Positions 48,260 through 60,824 are shown, counted from the stretch's first letter. The stretch: 64,000 bases of DNA from Pinus tabuliformis (GCA_031772625.1 CM062804.1:278956598-279020597), one strand, 5' to 3'. Program-made: numbers and translations. Notes: generated by a model not told the origin, from the letters alone.

Positions 48260-48560
48260 GTTGGGAAAAGTGTTTATGAAAAAAATATGTTGATCTCGGA
48301 AGCCCCATCATTACTCTTAACATTAATAATATCCCCATAGAAAATAACTTAATAGATTTAGGGGTATCCATAAACTTGATCACTTAAGAAACCATGGAGA
48401 ATCTCAAATTACCTGGTCTATTAATAACCCAAGTGTCCTTGAATTAGCTAATAGGTCTACCTAAAACTGGAAGGAATGTTATCGGATATTTTTGTTTTGA
48501 TAGATTCATGGAAATACCCAACTTAATTCATGATTCTTCAGCCCAATGCTAATTTTGGAG
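48260..48560 (+). pseudogene. Gypsy protease relic
   Basis: The plus strand reads GSPIITLNINNIPIENNLID, then LGVSINLIT, a stop, ETMENLKLPGLL. The family has a core IDGGSGVNLM, so the aspartate of LID is kept while the following Gly-Gly-Ser is altered. A run TGRNVIG follows in place of the usual GIL loop. Degenerate and interrupted. Confidence 0.65.
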
Positions 48561-49029
48561 GCTACATGTTAATCATAGGATGACCCTAGATAGCCACAAC
48601 ATATGCCTATATCAATTATAGATATGGGAATATTATTACCTCCCACATAAATTCCACTAAGTAGCTTGCTCTTTATCCTTCTATTGAACCTTCCCTATAC
48701 CATGAAAACTCGCCTTGGTATGAAGACAATAATGAATAATTTTCCTATCCTCTCTTGACCCTCGACAAAGCCTCAAAATTTAAAGAAAATACTTAGAATA
48801 ATCTAAGTTGTACCTTCATAAAACATCCCCACATTGACTATAATTCACCTCTTAGTCAAGTTTTGGGAAAAACAATCCGAGGAAAGATGTTCACCCATGG
48901 GACTAGCACAACTAGATACAATATCTCCACGAAATACTATTATAGAAAATCAAAGTAGGGCTATTGAAATTTAACCCGAAAAAACTCTTAACATTAACAC
49001 CCAAATGGAACCCTCAAAATAAAAGAAAC

Positions 49030-49913
49030 TTATAGATATGCTAAGGAAAAATAGCAATACTTTTGCCTGGAATTATACTAACATGAAGGGAATTCCTCCC
49101 ATTTTATGTGCACATCATATCTATATAAAGGAGGATTACTGACCTATTAGGAAACCCCAAAGAAACATGAATCCAATAATGAAGGACATAGTTAAGGAGG
49201 AATTGTAAAAGTTGTTGAATGAAAACGTCATTTACCATATCTTTGAATTTATGGAAAATAGTGAGTGTGTGTTGATTATTCGGGAGCATAATAAGGCTAC
49301 ACTAAAATATTATTTCCCCTTTCCTTCATTGATCAAGTCTTAGAAACCCTAGTAAGGAAGAAATTATTTAATTTTCTATATGGATTTACTCGGTACAATT
49401 AGATCCAAGTAGCCCCCGAAGAGCATGAAAAGAAAATATTTACCTATCCATGGAGAACATATGCATACTGAGTACTTCGATTTGGGTTATGTAATGCTAT
49501 GAAAACTTTCCAACGAGATGTTCTCGATATATTTTCCAACTTGACCAATGGCTATGTTGAAATATATATGGATTATTTTACTCTATACGGGGATAATTTT
49601 GAAGAATCCTTGAAGAATCTTGAAAAGGTATTAGTTTGATTTCAAGAGAGAATCCTTTCTCTGAATAATGAAAATTTTCAAATTCTCCTTACTAAGGGAA
49701 TTGTGTTAAGAAATCATATCCCTTCTCATGGAATCATGTTAGATGTTGCTAAAATAAAATTAGTCTTGAAATTATCAGCCCCGATTAAATAGAAGGATAT
49801 CTATAAAATTGTAGGATATGCTAGATACTATTGAAGATTCATAGAGAATTTTACTAAGATATGTTCCCCATTATTTCATTCCCTAACAAAATTTATTACC
49901 TACAATTGGACTG
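49030..49913 (+). pseudogene. Gypsy reverse transcriptase relic
   Basis: Domains in order: LIDMLRKNSNTFAWNYTNMK, MNPIMKDIVKEEL, then FGLCNAMKTFQRDVLDIFSN and EIYMDYFTLYGDNFEESLKN. The catalytic box is YMDY, where the family has FMDD, so the second aspartate is lost. The domain ends VGYARYY, stop, RFIENFTKICSPLFHSLTK and YNWT. The FMDDFSVYGD-type wording is characteristic of Athila/Tat gypsy elements. At YNWT the frame is cut by a foreign 0.7-kb segment, and RNase H resumes at 50633. Confidence 0.85.
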
Positions 49914-50632
49914 TGTGTAGAATTTTCTTCCGGAATTATCGCATCCATTATTTTTAGAATCGACGTTTCGAGCCATCCACCGTGGCTCATCATCAGGATA
50001 GATCTATAAATGTGAAAGACAGATCTCGCGGGAGCTAGATAAATAGAGGAGTGAGCTATGTGGAGAGTGAAATTTTGTGAGCCAACCATGCCATTATTTA
50101 TAATGATAATTTTAATTAATTTAAATTTTTATTATTTTTTTTTTATAATCTTATTATTAATTTTTGTTTTTTAATTAATTTTGTTTTAGAACTTTAATTA
50201 ATTCTAATTAATTTTATTTTTATTTTAGAATTCTAATAAGGATGTTTAGATTTCTTTTTAAGATCTTAAAATTATTAATAATCTTAATTTTGAAAAATTC
50301 GTTAAAAATTAATGGTAAAGTTGATATTGATTTTAATATAATTTTGATTGAGATTGTTTTAACTAATTTTAATTTAGTTAGATAATGTTAATTTTTATTT
50401 TAGAACAAATCCTTAAATTTTTGGTATAGATTTGTCTTTCTAATTAATTTTTTATTTTTCTTGATTAAGAATTAATTTTTAATTTACAATTTAATATTCA
50501 TAATCATATAATATATGTTCAATTTTAATTTTGAAAAATTCCTTAATAATTAATGGCGAAGTTAATTTTAATATTAATATACTTCTGGTTGAGTTTATTT
50601 TAACTAATTTTTCTAATTTAATTAACTAATGT
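49914..50632 (-). mobile_element. Insertion with hammerhead motif in the gypsy relic (Penelope-like fragment?)
   Basis: About 0.72 kb separates YNWT from CQWAFDTLKK, which are contiguous in related elements. Close to its left edge, on the minus strand, is a hammerhead-type core; the remainder is AT-rich. Inside are two copies of a 96-base block (50287-50382 and 50530-50625) that contain gaaaaattc and ttttaactaatttt. The sequence next to the hammerhead (gctagataaatagaggagt) resembles that in the palindrome at 62511-63294 (attcgttaaatagagtatg). Penelope-like retroelements commonly carry such motifs in their terminal repeats, so I infer that origin; no reverse transcriptase or GIY-YIG domain is present. 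Confidence 0.55.
49955..50006 (-). ncRNA. Hammerhead ribozyme-like motif
   Basis: The minus strand can be parsed as helix I (TAGA, bulge TCT, ATC paired with GATTCTA), core CTGATGA, one extra T, helix II GAGCCA/TGGCTC closed by a 7-base loop, then GAAA, a very short helix III (C-G) and a GTC cleavage triplet. This is the type I layout with minimal helix III reported for Penelope-like elements. The extra T between the core and helix II is unusual, but the same T occurs in the other two copies in this window. Confidence 0.6.
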
Positions 50633-51239
50633 CAGTGGGCATTTGATACCTTAAAAAAAAATTTATCCACTAATCCTATTTTGTGGGTTCCTAACTCGTC
50701 CCTACCTTTTCATATTCATACTAATGCCTCATATATGGATATTAGGGCTGCAATACAAAAAAAGGGACAACAAAAACTCTATGTCATCTATTATGTCAAT
50801 AAGAACCTAACCTTGAATGAATGGCATTACATTGTAACCAAAAACAAATTCCTTGATGTGTTTCACGCCATAAACAAATTTTGTCATTATGTTACTAGGT
50901 ATCTTATATTTGTATGTATTGATTGCTCTTCCATTCAATATCTCATGAAAAACTATTACTCTTGGTATCTTATATTTGTATGTATTGATTGCTCTTCCAT
51001 TCAATATCTCATGAAAAACTATTACTCTTGGTAGGTTGACCAGGTGGGTTCTTCTTGTGCAAGAATTTGATATTTACTTTCCTGTACAAGCTAAGAAAAA
51101 AATGTCATTGTTGATTTTCTATCATGAATCTAGTGCTAAAAAGGATGTTTTTCTACTTGAACATTTGTTTTCTTTATCTACAAATACAACATCATTTGTG
51201 GATATTACTAACTATTTAATTACAAGGAAACTCCCTTAA
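50633..51239 (+). pseudogene. Gypsy RNase H and linker relic
   Basis: Resumes with CQWAFDTLKKNLSTNPILWV, then SYMDIRAAIQKKGQQKLYVI in the RNase H fold and a region equivalent to LNYTVTEKELLAVV (NEWHYIVTKNKFLDVFHAI). It ends with RWVLLVQEFDIYF and DITNYLITRKLP, where the family continues into integrase; no integrase follows. A perfect in-frame duplication of 66 bases sits inside (50898-51029). Confidence 0.8.
50898..51029. repeat. Perfect 66-bp tandem duplication
   Basis: Two identical, adjacent 66-base units beginning ggtatcttatatttgtatg at 50898 and 50964. The length keeps the reading frame, so 22 codons are repeated. No difference was seen between the units, although the surrounding relic is heavily mutated. 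Confidence 0.95.
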
Positions 51240-51724
51240 CATTTGTCAAAAAAAACCACAAAAAATTGTCAGCTTTTAAAAACATATAATTATAATTATA
51301 ATTATGATAATAATTATATTTATAAAGCTATAATCAAATAATATATCAAATTTATGTTAAGACATTTTTTACGGAATAAGAAAACTTATATAATAATTTG
51401 ACATAAAACTTTTATAAAAATATACTTCTCGCCTCTTAATTCCAAAATCATATATTATAACAATTTTTTTATTAACTAGAGTATATTATATAAACGTGCT
51501 ATAAATTTAAAAGCTTGACAGGAAATATAGATAACGATTACCCAAGCTATGACTTGGGGAAGCCATAAATTCGGATATCTACAAGGTTTACATATGACAT
51601 AATTATTGTGACATCTATTAACAATAGGGAGTACAATATTACGGGCATACGAGACTTAAATTAAGGATGGATAAGTCTGATAAAATATTTAACTAAATTA
51701 ACCACGTTCAATAAACAATATATC
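51240..51724. other. AT-rich junction between the gypsy relic and R1
   Basis: No gene. The part at 51385-51435 (ggaataagaaa, ataatttgac, aaaaatatac) resembles 15555-15605, hinting that the R1 homology extends further upstream but is interrupted in copy 1 by 15600-17840. Confidence 0.5.
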
Positions 51725-52490
51725 GAGGGATTAAGGAAGCTATACCATGTATGTCTAATTGATTTAGAGAATAACGTATGTTGAGAGTGTAAAGGGTATA
51801 CTCAAGATATACCATAACTAATTAAAATGTACACATGACTAATTAAATACGGAATAACTTTTATGCATGGATAATGTCAAAATGTGTGAATTGAAGATTG
51901 GTTATTCCAAGTTCACACCTTTAAATGTGAAAGAGCTAAGATGAAAATTTCTTTTCAGTTCACGCCCAGGGCGGTTTTTGAAATAAAATCACAAGGTTTT
52001 ATAGCCTTTTTCCAAAAATCCATAGTTTTTATCATATGGTTTTACAGGGCTTCTAAAATCCATAGTAATTGCTAGACGTCTTTGAAATGTTCCATCATTC
52101 AAAGCTGTATCAGTTTGAATATCTGAATAAAAATGGGAACTGAGAATTGTGGGAACGAATAACTTGAAGGCAGTATGGAAAAAAATCAAACGTGGAAGGT
52201 GAACGTGGGTTGTGAACTTGTGTGGAAGCGCGAACAGCTATTAGCTTTACGTGGATTGTGGACATACGCTACAATTCATATCGACGGTTTGCTCCTTCGG
52301 TAATGGAGAGAAAATCCCTAAAATTCAAAGTGGGGTATCATGCTTTTCGTTTTGTCTTTGCCTTCATCTCTCTTGTTTTATTCTCGACTTTCACGTGATT
52401 CAATATAAAGCCATTTTTTCCGCTACTCGAAGCGCACCAGGAGAGGCCAAAATGCTCCGCGTAAGTACTGGGAGGTTATTTCCGCTTTAT
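51725..52490 (+). repeat. Dispersed repeat R1, copy 2 (promoter-like)
   Basis: Collinear with 17840-18910 but shorter. The conserved G-box core CACGTG is at 52392-52397, followed by ataaagcc, ccgctact and ggagaggccaaaatg. Here the ATG (about 52452) is followed by CTCCGC and then gtaagt, a perfect splice-donor consensus, which is degraded in copy 1. This supports origin from a gene leader, though no following exon was recognised. Confidence 0.65.
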
Positions 52491-54689
52491 CCGTGTGCGA
52501 GTTCAGACGTGTTACGCGCGTATATTAATGCTCTCCGGTAGAAGACGTTACATGGTTTGAAAACCAACTAGTCGTTCTTTCGGACCGATCAGACAGCGAT
52601 ATAGGAGATCAGTCCTATCAAAAACCTGTAGAAACGCGTCAGAAAGTTCAGCCGGGGATAGTTCTGGTGCAATGAAATTGAAACTCATGACAGCATCAAC
52701 ATTTGAAAACATAATGTACCATTTGATTGCAAATATAAATATAAGATCTATCTCAACCAAGGATTTAATTTAGTAAGTACAGAAAGATCTAATTTCTTAA
52801 CATTAACTTTTGAAAACCTATTGTATTTTTTTTACTGTAAATATAAAAATTAGATACATTTCAATTATACCTTTAGTAAAATTTAGTAAGTAAAAAATTA
52901 TTCAAGTTTTCTATAACACCAAAACATATAAGTATTAGTAAATTTCTAGTTGATTATCATTATTTTTTGAGTGGTTCCAGTGTGGATTCAAGAGTGGTGG
53001 GTACTCTACCTGATCCATTTCCAACTAGGAGAGTATGAAAATCCAAGACACTCTTAAATGTAAATTTGGGAATCATACCATTTGGGAATCATACCATGTT
53101 GAGGTTTTCAATTAGATCAAAACCTGGGGACATTAGTAAACTTCCAATCTATTACCATTACCTTTTGAATGGCGTCAAGGTGGATCTCTGTGTAGTGGAT
53201 CCCTGTGTGGTGGACTGTAGATCTCATTGTGGTGGTTAGTCCAGGTGTTCCATTTTCAATGAAATGAATGTAAAAATCCAAAAAAACTTATCTTGTTTCT
53301 TAAGTTGGCAAACTTCTTTTACCTATGAAAAAATTATTTAATATTCTTTCATTTATTTCTTGGATCCACATTGTTATATATATATATAATATATATATAT
53401 ATATAAAATTTAAATTGAAATTTTTAATAGATAAATAGAATCAATAACTTGAAAATCTCTTTTGGTAGTATATTACCTAAAATTTTAACAAATTTTTGAC
53501 ATGATTTTAGAAAAAAATGATTGAAAATATATACATAAAAGCATACCAAAATGTAAAATAATAAAAAGTAATAGAGACAATTTAAATATACATATGCATT
53601 ATTTATTTATGAGTATTCTCCATATTATTTTTTTTTTCAATTTCAAGTACTTTTCAATATAACTCATATTTAATAATGTTATTATTATTATTATTATTAT
53701 TCCTAATTTTAAATGCTACATATTAATTGTATATTATAAGTTTAATTATATATATATTTTTTATTATAAAGTAATTGATTTTTTAACTTTCAATTGTTTT
53801 TTATTAGACATTAAAATATTTTATATATATACAAAAAATAATATTTTATATATATACAAAAAATAAAATTATAGTTTTTATATAAATATTTTATTTATGA
53901 TAGAGAATAAAAGTAAATATCTTTAACATATTAAAAAATATTTTATTTTATTTAAAACAATACTTATAAAATTGAGAATACACATAAACAAAATCACACA
54001 TATTAAATTATATATATATATATATATATAAAAGGTTTTTCACACGGATACTTTATTTATGATAAAGAATAAAAGTGAAATATGTTTAACCTAATTAATA
54101 ATATTTTATTTTATTAAAAAAAAAATTTATAAACTTTAGATTAAACAAAACAAAATCACAGATATTAAGTTTTATATATTAAATTATAAATAAAATACAC
54201 CTCAAGGTTTAATTAGTTTAAATTTTTTTAATTTAAATTTATTATACGCTAAATTTATTTTTAAAACATACTAAGTAACATTGATCGAAAAGTATATATA
54301 TCATATTAACTAACATGCATGAAATGTATATATATGGGGGGCCATGTCAACTTAATATTGAGGACAAGATTTATATATGTACATTGTATTTGAACACATC
54401 TTTTATATATGTTTTAGTTATTTCAACTTAATAGTGAGAACAAGATTTATATATGTAGTTAAGATTTATATATGTAGTTTGTATTCTAACAAAATGTAAC
54501 ACATATGTTTCAGTTAGTTTTTATATATAATGTTAATATTGTATTTTAAATATGAATTTCAAAATATATATTTATGGAGAATATTGAAATATTTTTATTA
54601 ATTTATTTATTTACGTATGTTTTTTGTATTTGTAAGTAGAAAAAATTAATCTATAAAATAATTTTTTTTTGTTGTTTTGGATTACTATA
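52491..54689. other. AT-rich interval with microsatellites
   Basis: TA runs at about 53377-53406 and 54009-54031 and TTA repeats near 53675-53702. A minus-strand frame at 52548-52760 (70 codons) has an ordinary amino-acid mix, including ELSDAFLQVFDRTDLLYRCL, but no family I can name. A 26-base word (ttttatatatatacaaaaaataa type) is duplicated near 53820-53875. Confidence 0.5.
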
Positions 54690-55320
54690 TGAAAGTGTTA
54701 ATATTGAAATATTCTATTTAAAATGGATATTGAAATAATTTTAAACAACTAAAGAAGCATTTTCTTAATATTGAGATGTAAAAAGAAATGTAGAATAAAC
54801 AATTTTTTTATATTAAACACTCAAAGAAATAAAAATAAGCAACATTTTACTTTCTTTTACATTGTTTATTTTTTAATTAAGATGATATAAAAATATCTTA
54901 CTTAAATTAAATATTGAAATATTTTATTTGTGATAGAGAAAGAGATGATTTTTGGTTATTAATATTTTGTTAAAGCTACATGTCAATTCCCTATGAGCAT
55001 GCAAGGAATTACACCTCTTGTGAAGTGGCTATAAAAGGAGCATTTTGGTGCAAATATTGACATGGTGTAATACCTTATCTTTAAACATGTTTTGGTACTT
55101 TCAATGCATGATTACCTGTGTGGTTGTTCGCTAGTGTGGATCGACATAATATAAGATTGATTAATAGAAGAATCGGTGTCCTCATATAGTAGAAAGATAC
55201 ATCATGTACATGTTGGATCTTCTAATTGTGCACACTATAAGTTTTGGCAGGTCACATTAAATGGAAACATTGAGAGATGTTTGGAAGGGAACATGGTGAG
55301 GGAATGGGATTCAAGTTCCT
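54690..55320. repeat. Dispersed repeat R2, copy 2
   Basis: Aligns with 33100-33800 through ttaatattgaaatatt, gttaaacactaaaaaaataa-type and gcattttggtgcaaatattg words. No coding capacity. Unlike copy 1 it is not interrupted by a copia element, but it is separated from its right part (about 56260-56345) by 0.9 kb. Confidence 0.6.
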
Positions 55321-56951
55321 AAAAGTGTCTTGGTTTGCAAAAATATTCAAGTGTGAATGATTAAACTTAAATTTGCTTTAAATTTCAAAATAACCTAGTC
55401 AAAACACATTAAAATATAGAAAAGAAGGTAAGGGAGTAATTTATAATGAGAAATAAATACAACAAGATTGTAAATGGAGTTCATCCAATGCGGAGTTCAT
55501 CTTCGGGTCCACTTCCAGTTGGGTTACCTTTTCTATTAGCTAAACAAACCCAATTACATCGAGGAGACTCCCATTTGATACAACAGATTCTTCTATGCTC
55601 TCCTACATAATAATGGTTTAACAATTACACTAAACTCTTCATTTGGTTACTCTGAAATCCGAGCTCAAACCACTTATTTACATAAAACTTTAGAGAATAA
55701 AAAAACAATAAGAGGCCTCAGGTCTATAAAATTTTCACACCAGTCTCATGTGGCCGGATGGAAAATTATTTTAAAAAACATTGAGAGGAGGAGATCGGAG
55801 ATAGAGCCCATGAGCGTTGTTTGTGATCCCTTGCAAATATTTTGGTTTAAAAAAATTTGATACAAAGTTCTTACACAAGGTGTATGGTTTTGGTGTATTG
55901 GTGAACTATTATGATATTATTTTATTGATCATGCGGTCCAATTGATGGATGATCATTTTTAACACATCATTAAAACTTTCAAAATATGGCTTAATCAAAT
56001 GTCAATGCCTCAAATTCAAAGTACTCCAAATCGGCAAAAATAGTTCCATGTAATGGAGCTCGACAAGACCTTTCCAATGCAGCTTGAATAACCTCAAACG
56101 GACTTCGTACGCAAAAGTTATCGCATCCCAAAGTTTTCATGAAACAACAAGAACTTAAGCAAGGTTTCAACATGGCAACATAAGGGGGTGCCATGTCGCA
56201 TTATATAGAAGCTAACATGGCCGGTCCATATGATGGCATGAGAGTTTTGGTACATGGGAGTTTTGATTATAGAGAACATGATTATATTTTATAGAGTTTT
56301 CCCCCTAAACTACATGTGAATCGAGGAGTTGAGTGGCCCCCACTTTGTAGCAAGATATCAAGAACATACTCTTCTATAGGGATAGGAAGAGTTGATGCAG
56401 TAAAAAAGGGAGTTTTGTCTTAAAAAAATTCTCTCTCGGACTTAGAACTAAGAGCAAAATGGTCAGTGTTGATTCTAGACATGGGGCAGACACAAAGCAT
56501 AAAATACCAATATATGCATGTCATATATCTATATTGGAAAATTAATTTCCTTCTCGGACAAGGGCTAATGGATAGTAATAATTCGAGGAGTGACATGACT
56601 CAAATTCAGGACTAAGTGCATGGTCAATTGACGCACAATTATTGTAGACAGGATGTTGGATAAGACTACTAGTGAGAATTGAATAGCACCTTGGTATTCC
56701 TCTAACAACTCCTAGACTTCATGTTGACCGGATTTCTCATATTCCACTACCAAACACAAATTCTAATCCACTTCCTTGATTATATGATGAATTTCCTTTT
56801 GTAATCAAACATACATATAATGAAATAAGTCAACATAGTGTAAGCTTCTTTAAATAGAATTGTGTTATGTCATGTTTAAGATTCATTTTTAGATATAGTC
56901 TTGTCTTCTAAACTAAGGATGAAAACATCTTATAATAATTTTATAAATAAT

Positions 56952-56991
<40 letters not shown>

Positions 56992-57177
56992 TTTTCATAT
57001 ATAATTAGCTCGTTATATTTTTTGTTATATATCTATTCTTCAAATTTAATCCATTATGTTATTGTCCTTCATAACGCCGTAAAATTTGTAATAATATTAA
57101 TTGTAACTTATTAAACATGTTTATGACTATAACATGATTATATTCTATGTTAATTTAGATTTAACTAGTTTATATTC
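55321..57177. other. Unassigned interval
   Basis: Includes a more balanced stretch at 55450-56350 with no supported gene; the frame 55991-56194 (minus) resembles the non-coding flank of LTR elements more than a protein. A TA microsatellite runs 56954-56988. Confidence 0.45.
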
Positions 57178-57322
57178 ATCTTAACCCCGGAAATATCAAG
57201 CGTTGAGAGGGATCAAATCTATTGAGGTTCAAAGCTCTTTTTTTATTGCAAAACTTGAGGAAATGTTTGTACCTCGAGAGATTTGATCCCTCTCGATGCT
57301 TGATAGATCTGGAGTTAAGATG
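57178..57322. repeat. Inverted repeat with about 50-bp arms
   Basis: The left arm (57178-57232) contains atcttaac, gagagggatcaaatct and gaggt; the right arm (57271-57322) contains acctc, agatttgatccctctc and gttaagat. The spacer is about 38 bases with a T run. The arms pair with only a few mismatches, giving a strong potential hairpin, possibly a small inverted-repeat transposable element. Confidence 0.8.
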
Positions 57323-60277
57323 GATCTAGGTTGGTTTCAATTGTGCGTAGTCATATAATTTTTTTTGAACAACTAATTATTTTGATCATTTTAAATATGC
57401 TAAATATGTCTAAGATTAATTTGGTCAGTTTAGTTTTAAATTTTCTTAGCTACCTCAGTTTTTTGAGATGGAAAGCACTGTTAGTAACTTCAATAATGAA
57501 AAATGATATAATAAAAATTTTGAGTGCAAAGTGGGAATGTAACAATAGATAGATAGATAGATATGGAGAGAGAGTGTGTATGTTTGGGGGATGAGATAGA
57601 AAGATAAAAAATGAGAGGAAATGGTAGATAGAGTTATAGATGGAGGGGGCAAAGATGTCCTTACATTGAAATCAATGCACAATATTAATTACGTCATAAG
57701 GCATACCCCTTTGAGAAGAACTCCCCTAGTTTCCACTTTGCACTCATGTGCACCATTAAATCTATTGTTTAACGATTGAGATTTCTTCCACCCTTAAATC
57801 CTACTGTTTTAAATGTCAACCAAATCTTTATTTTTGTAACCATTCAAGTTGTTGATATTTACAATAATTATAACCTATGAAAATCAGAAAGAAAGATTAT
57901 AATCTCAAGGAGTTGTAAGGCCACTCTCAATTGTGGGGAGTATCATTACGAAAATGAAGGATCACCGGGGTAAATGGATTTATGATGACGAGGAACTGGG
58001 AAATGAAAAAAACTATTTATGAGCGCTAATCGTTGAAGATTTTTGAAAGCCTATTGTGAGGAGATAGCGTATTTATTTATTCATTGGCTTTGGCTCGGCT
58101 GCGACTAAAAGGGTCTGATAAATAAAGGAGGGTCTGCTAAACTCAACATTTTCGATCACTCAACCACGTTGAAGAGGAAGAGGTTACATTTCTATTGTAT
58201 ATTCGTATTAATCCTTGTATCAATAATGCGACTAGAGAAAAATTGAGATAAGAGGTCCCATCTAAGTTGTGTCAAATGGTTGTTAACCTTTGGGGCTTTT
58301 AAAGGACAATACATTATGTTTTATGATCACGAAGTTTATTGGAGTTCCTTCTGACATGGATCCAAATTTGGAAGCTTTTATCACATTTGTCTTAGTTGTG
58401 AGATGTACTTTACCATTTTTATTTCTGCAATGTATTTTGCTATTTTTTTATGGGATACTTATAAGAAAAATTTTAGCACTTAAATTTTAGGAACGTTGGT
58501 TTAATTTTTCAAAAGAATTCTTAAAAAACTGTTAATCTTTATTTTTAAAAAATAATTTATAATTTGTTCAAAGCTTACAAGATAAAGTTATCTTATCTTA
58601 AAAACTGCCAAAAGTTTATAAACACTATATCACTAAAAGTGTTAAAAGAAGTATCAAAACTACTTTACTTACAAAGCCAAAAATTTTACATTACAAAATA
58701 ATTTTCTATCCTTAAAATCTTCCCTAAAGAATTATATAGTTTATGAGCAAATATATTTTTATTTCCAAATTTTTTAAATAGTTAAGATACATTTCTATCC
58801 TTAAAATCTTAACAAAGAAACATAAACGATGGTTTATGATTGAAGGTATTTTTATTTCCAAACTTATTAAACATTGGAGGGGAAATTTTTTTTATGTCAG
58901 ATATATTTATAATTCATATATGTATTATATAAATATTTCAAGATTAAATGAATTAATATTTAAAGGGATTTATATTTGTATGCCTGTATATACATGTAAA
59001 GATGGAAAAATATATTTTAATGTTGACAATGTAATAAAACATTCCAATTTTGAAAGACAAAAAATAATTGAAAATAAAAAATTCCTTGGGAAATGTCAAA
59101 AAATATTAATAATGATTAAAAAATCCACTGTGAATTATAAATAAAATATTTCACTATTTAGTGTTAAGTAATTTTTCATTATTGAAGTGTATTTAAAAAT
59201 ATATGAATAACAAAAAAACATTTCAAAGTGCACAATATGGTCCATAAACAAAATATTTCTATGTCAATTATGTATATATTTATGTAGATAGGCATGTATA
59301 TTTTGAAATAGGTCTTCTACAATTTTAATTTAACCATCAGTAATTATTGGGTGGATGGTAGCTAAAACCATGGAATATTCTATATCATTTTTAGTAGTAG
59401 TCGCAGATCAAAAGTTGAGATCTATGTCAAAAGTAGTTATGCCATTTCTTTCATTTTACTTAAATTGATACGCTAAAAAAATGTCATATCAAAAGTATTA
59501 TTGCATGTTTCAAAATATTATATATTTTTAACTCAAATTTTAATTCTTTTTAAAATTAATAATAATAATAATTTTAAATAGGGATGGCATGAGGGAGACG
59601 GGTCTTTTATCGCATTGAATGAGTAAAATTTTTAAAGTATTCATGGAAATAAAAGTTTTAGAGTATTAATGGTGCTTGTGGAAGATGACAAATATTCAAG
59701 AATAAGCCTATGGTTTGTTCCAATGCATTCTTCTACCCAAAGAATTCCAAGTGCGCTCACTCAATTTGTAGGGTGACTCCCTTTCAATAATTCACTATTC
59801 GGTCAAAGGATCTTCCCCTATAAATGAACTTCTAGGTGCAATTTTTGTCTCTTCATCTTTTATTGTTTTCAACAAGTATGTGCAACATAATGCCCACTAG
59901 ATGTTGTCAATTCAGGCTGGAAAAATCCGTTTTATGATGTTTTATTTTTCTTTAATTTTTTTAGAAATGACGTTAGTGATACTTGTTTCTTTATCATTGC
60001 ATATTTTATTTTTGAATCCAAAATCTTAGGTAATTCTCATGCTGCAATGCAGATTCACCTTTTGAGTTTCGTGCCCTTCACATGGCTTTATGGGCTAAAT
60101 AGAGTTTCATAGATGCACGCACCATGAAATTGGAAACTAATTCATACCCAACTTTAGATGATCTTACATCTAAGGTAAATTTTTTCCAACATATCTCTAT
60201 GTTTTGTGCTTCTTATAATGCTTTCCATCTCATAGAATTTTTTTTTTTACTTTCTTGTTGCCAATAAGAACGCAGAT
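57323..60277. other. AT-rich interval, no recognised gene
   Basis: Frames at 57331-57552, 58290-58490 and 58836-59144 are AT-rich and show no family resemblance. A short GATA run lies at 57548-57565. Around 60040-60220 there is a coding-like plus-strand stretch (about 55 codons with one stop, ending near a gtaaat) that I cannot assign. Confidence 0.45.
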
Positions 60278-60822
60278 TGTTGGGTTGTGTTATATTCTTT
60301 CCACGTCTAGCCAACGTAGTGAACCGGGGGGTTAGAGGGGGAGGTTGGAGGCCCCCCTTCATTGCGGCGATTGCACAAGGGGGGGTCACGGGGGGAGCGG
60401 CAGCCCCCCCCTGTCTGGGGGATTTGAGGGGGCGAGTAGCCCCCCTCTACAGGTCCAGGGCTGCGCCCTGGGAAAATATTTTTTGGACCATATATTAGGT
60501 TGGGTGGACCTAGCTATGGTTTTCGGTCCATGTTTTTGGATGTGATGGTTTTTGGTCCATGGTTTTGGATGTGATGGTTTTCGGTCCATGGTTTTAGATG
60601 TGATTGTTTTCGGTCCATGGTATTGGATGCTTCGGCATGTATAAATATATATTGTAACATTAAAAGGAACATAATGAAAAAATCAAGCTGGTAGTCCCAG
60701 TTTTGGGATCTAGGGGAAAATCTCTGTGTGTATGTGTTTTATGTGTTATGCTCTCACATTGTTTATTTTTTGCATTATAGAATTCGTATGCAGGTAATTT
60801 CTGTACGGGATTAAAACCTACA
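60278..60822 (+). repeat. 5' LTR of a truncated copia-like element
   Basis: Starts tgttgggttgtg and ends cctaca, directly before a primer-binding site, which makes this a 545-bp left LTR on the plus strand. Its first third is very rich in G and C (60320-60470, with runs such as ggggggtcacggggggagcg). It contains a four-unit 29-bp repeat and cggtccatgg words. No second LTR was found before the window ends. Confidence 0.8.
60516..60630. repeat. 29-bp tandem repeat, four units
   Basis: Units begin atggtttt at 60516, 60545, 60574 and (as attgtttt) 60603, an exact period of 29, with ggtccatggttttggatgtg as the core. They lie inside the LTR, in the place where promoter-proximal repeats often occur. 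Confidence 0.9.
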
Positions 60823-60824
60823 TC

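Noticed and set aside
52548-52760. 70-codon minus-strand frame with ordinary composition, considered as an acetyltransferase exon
   Set aside because: The resemblance to the N-terminal part of plant acetyltransferases was too weak to name, no core acetyl-CoA motif follows, and the end of the frame is AT-rich.
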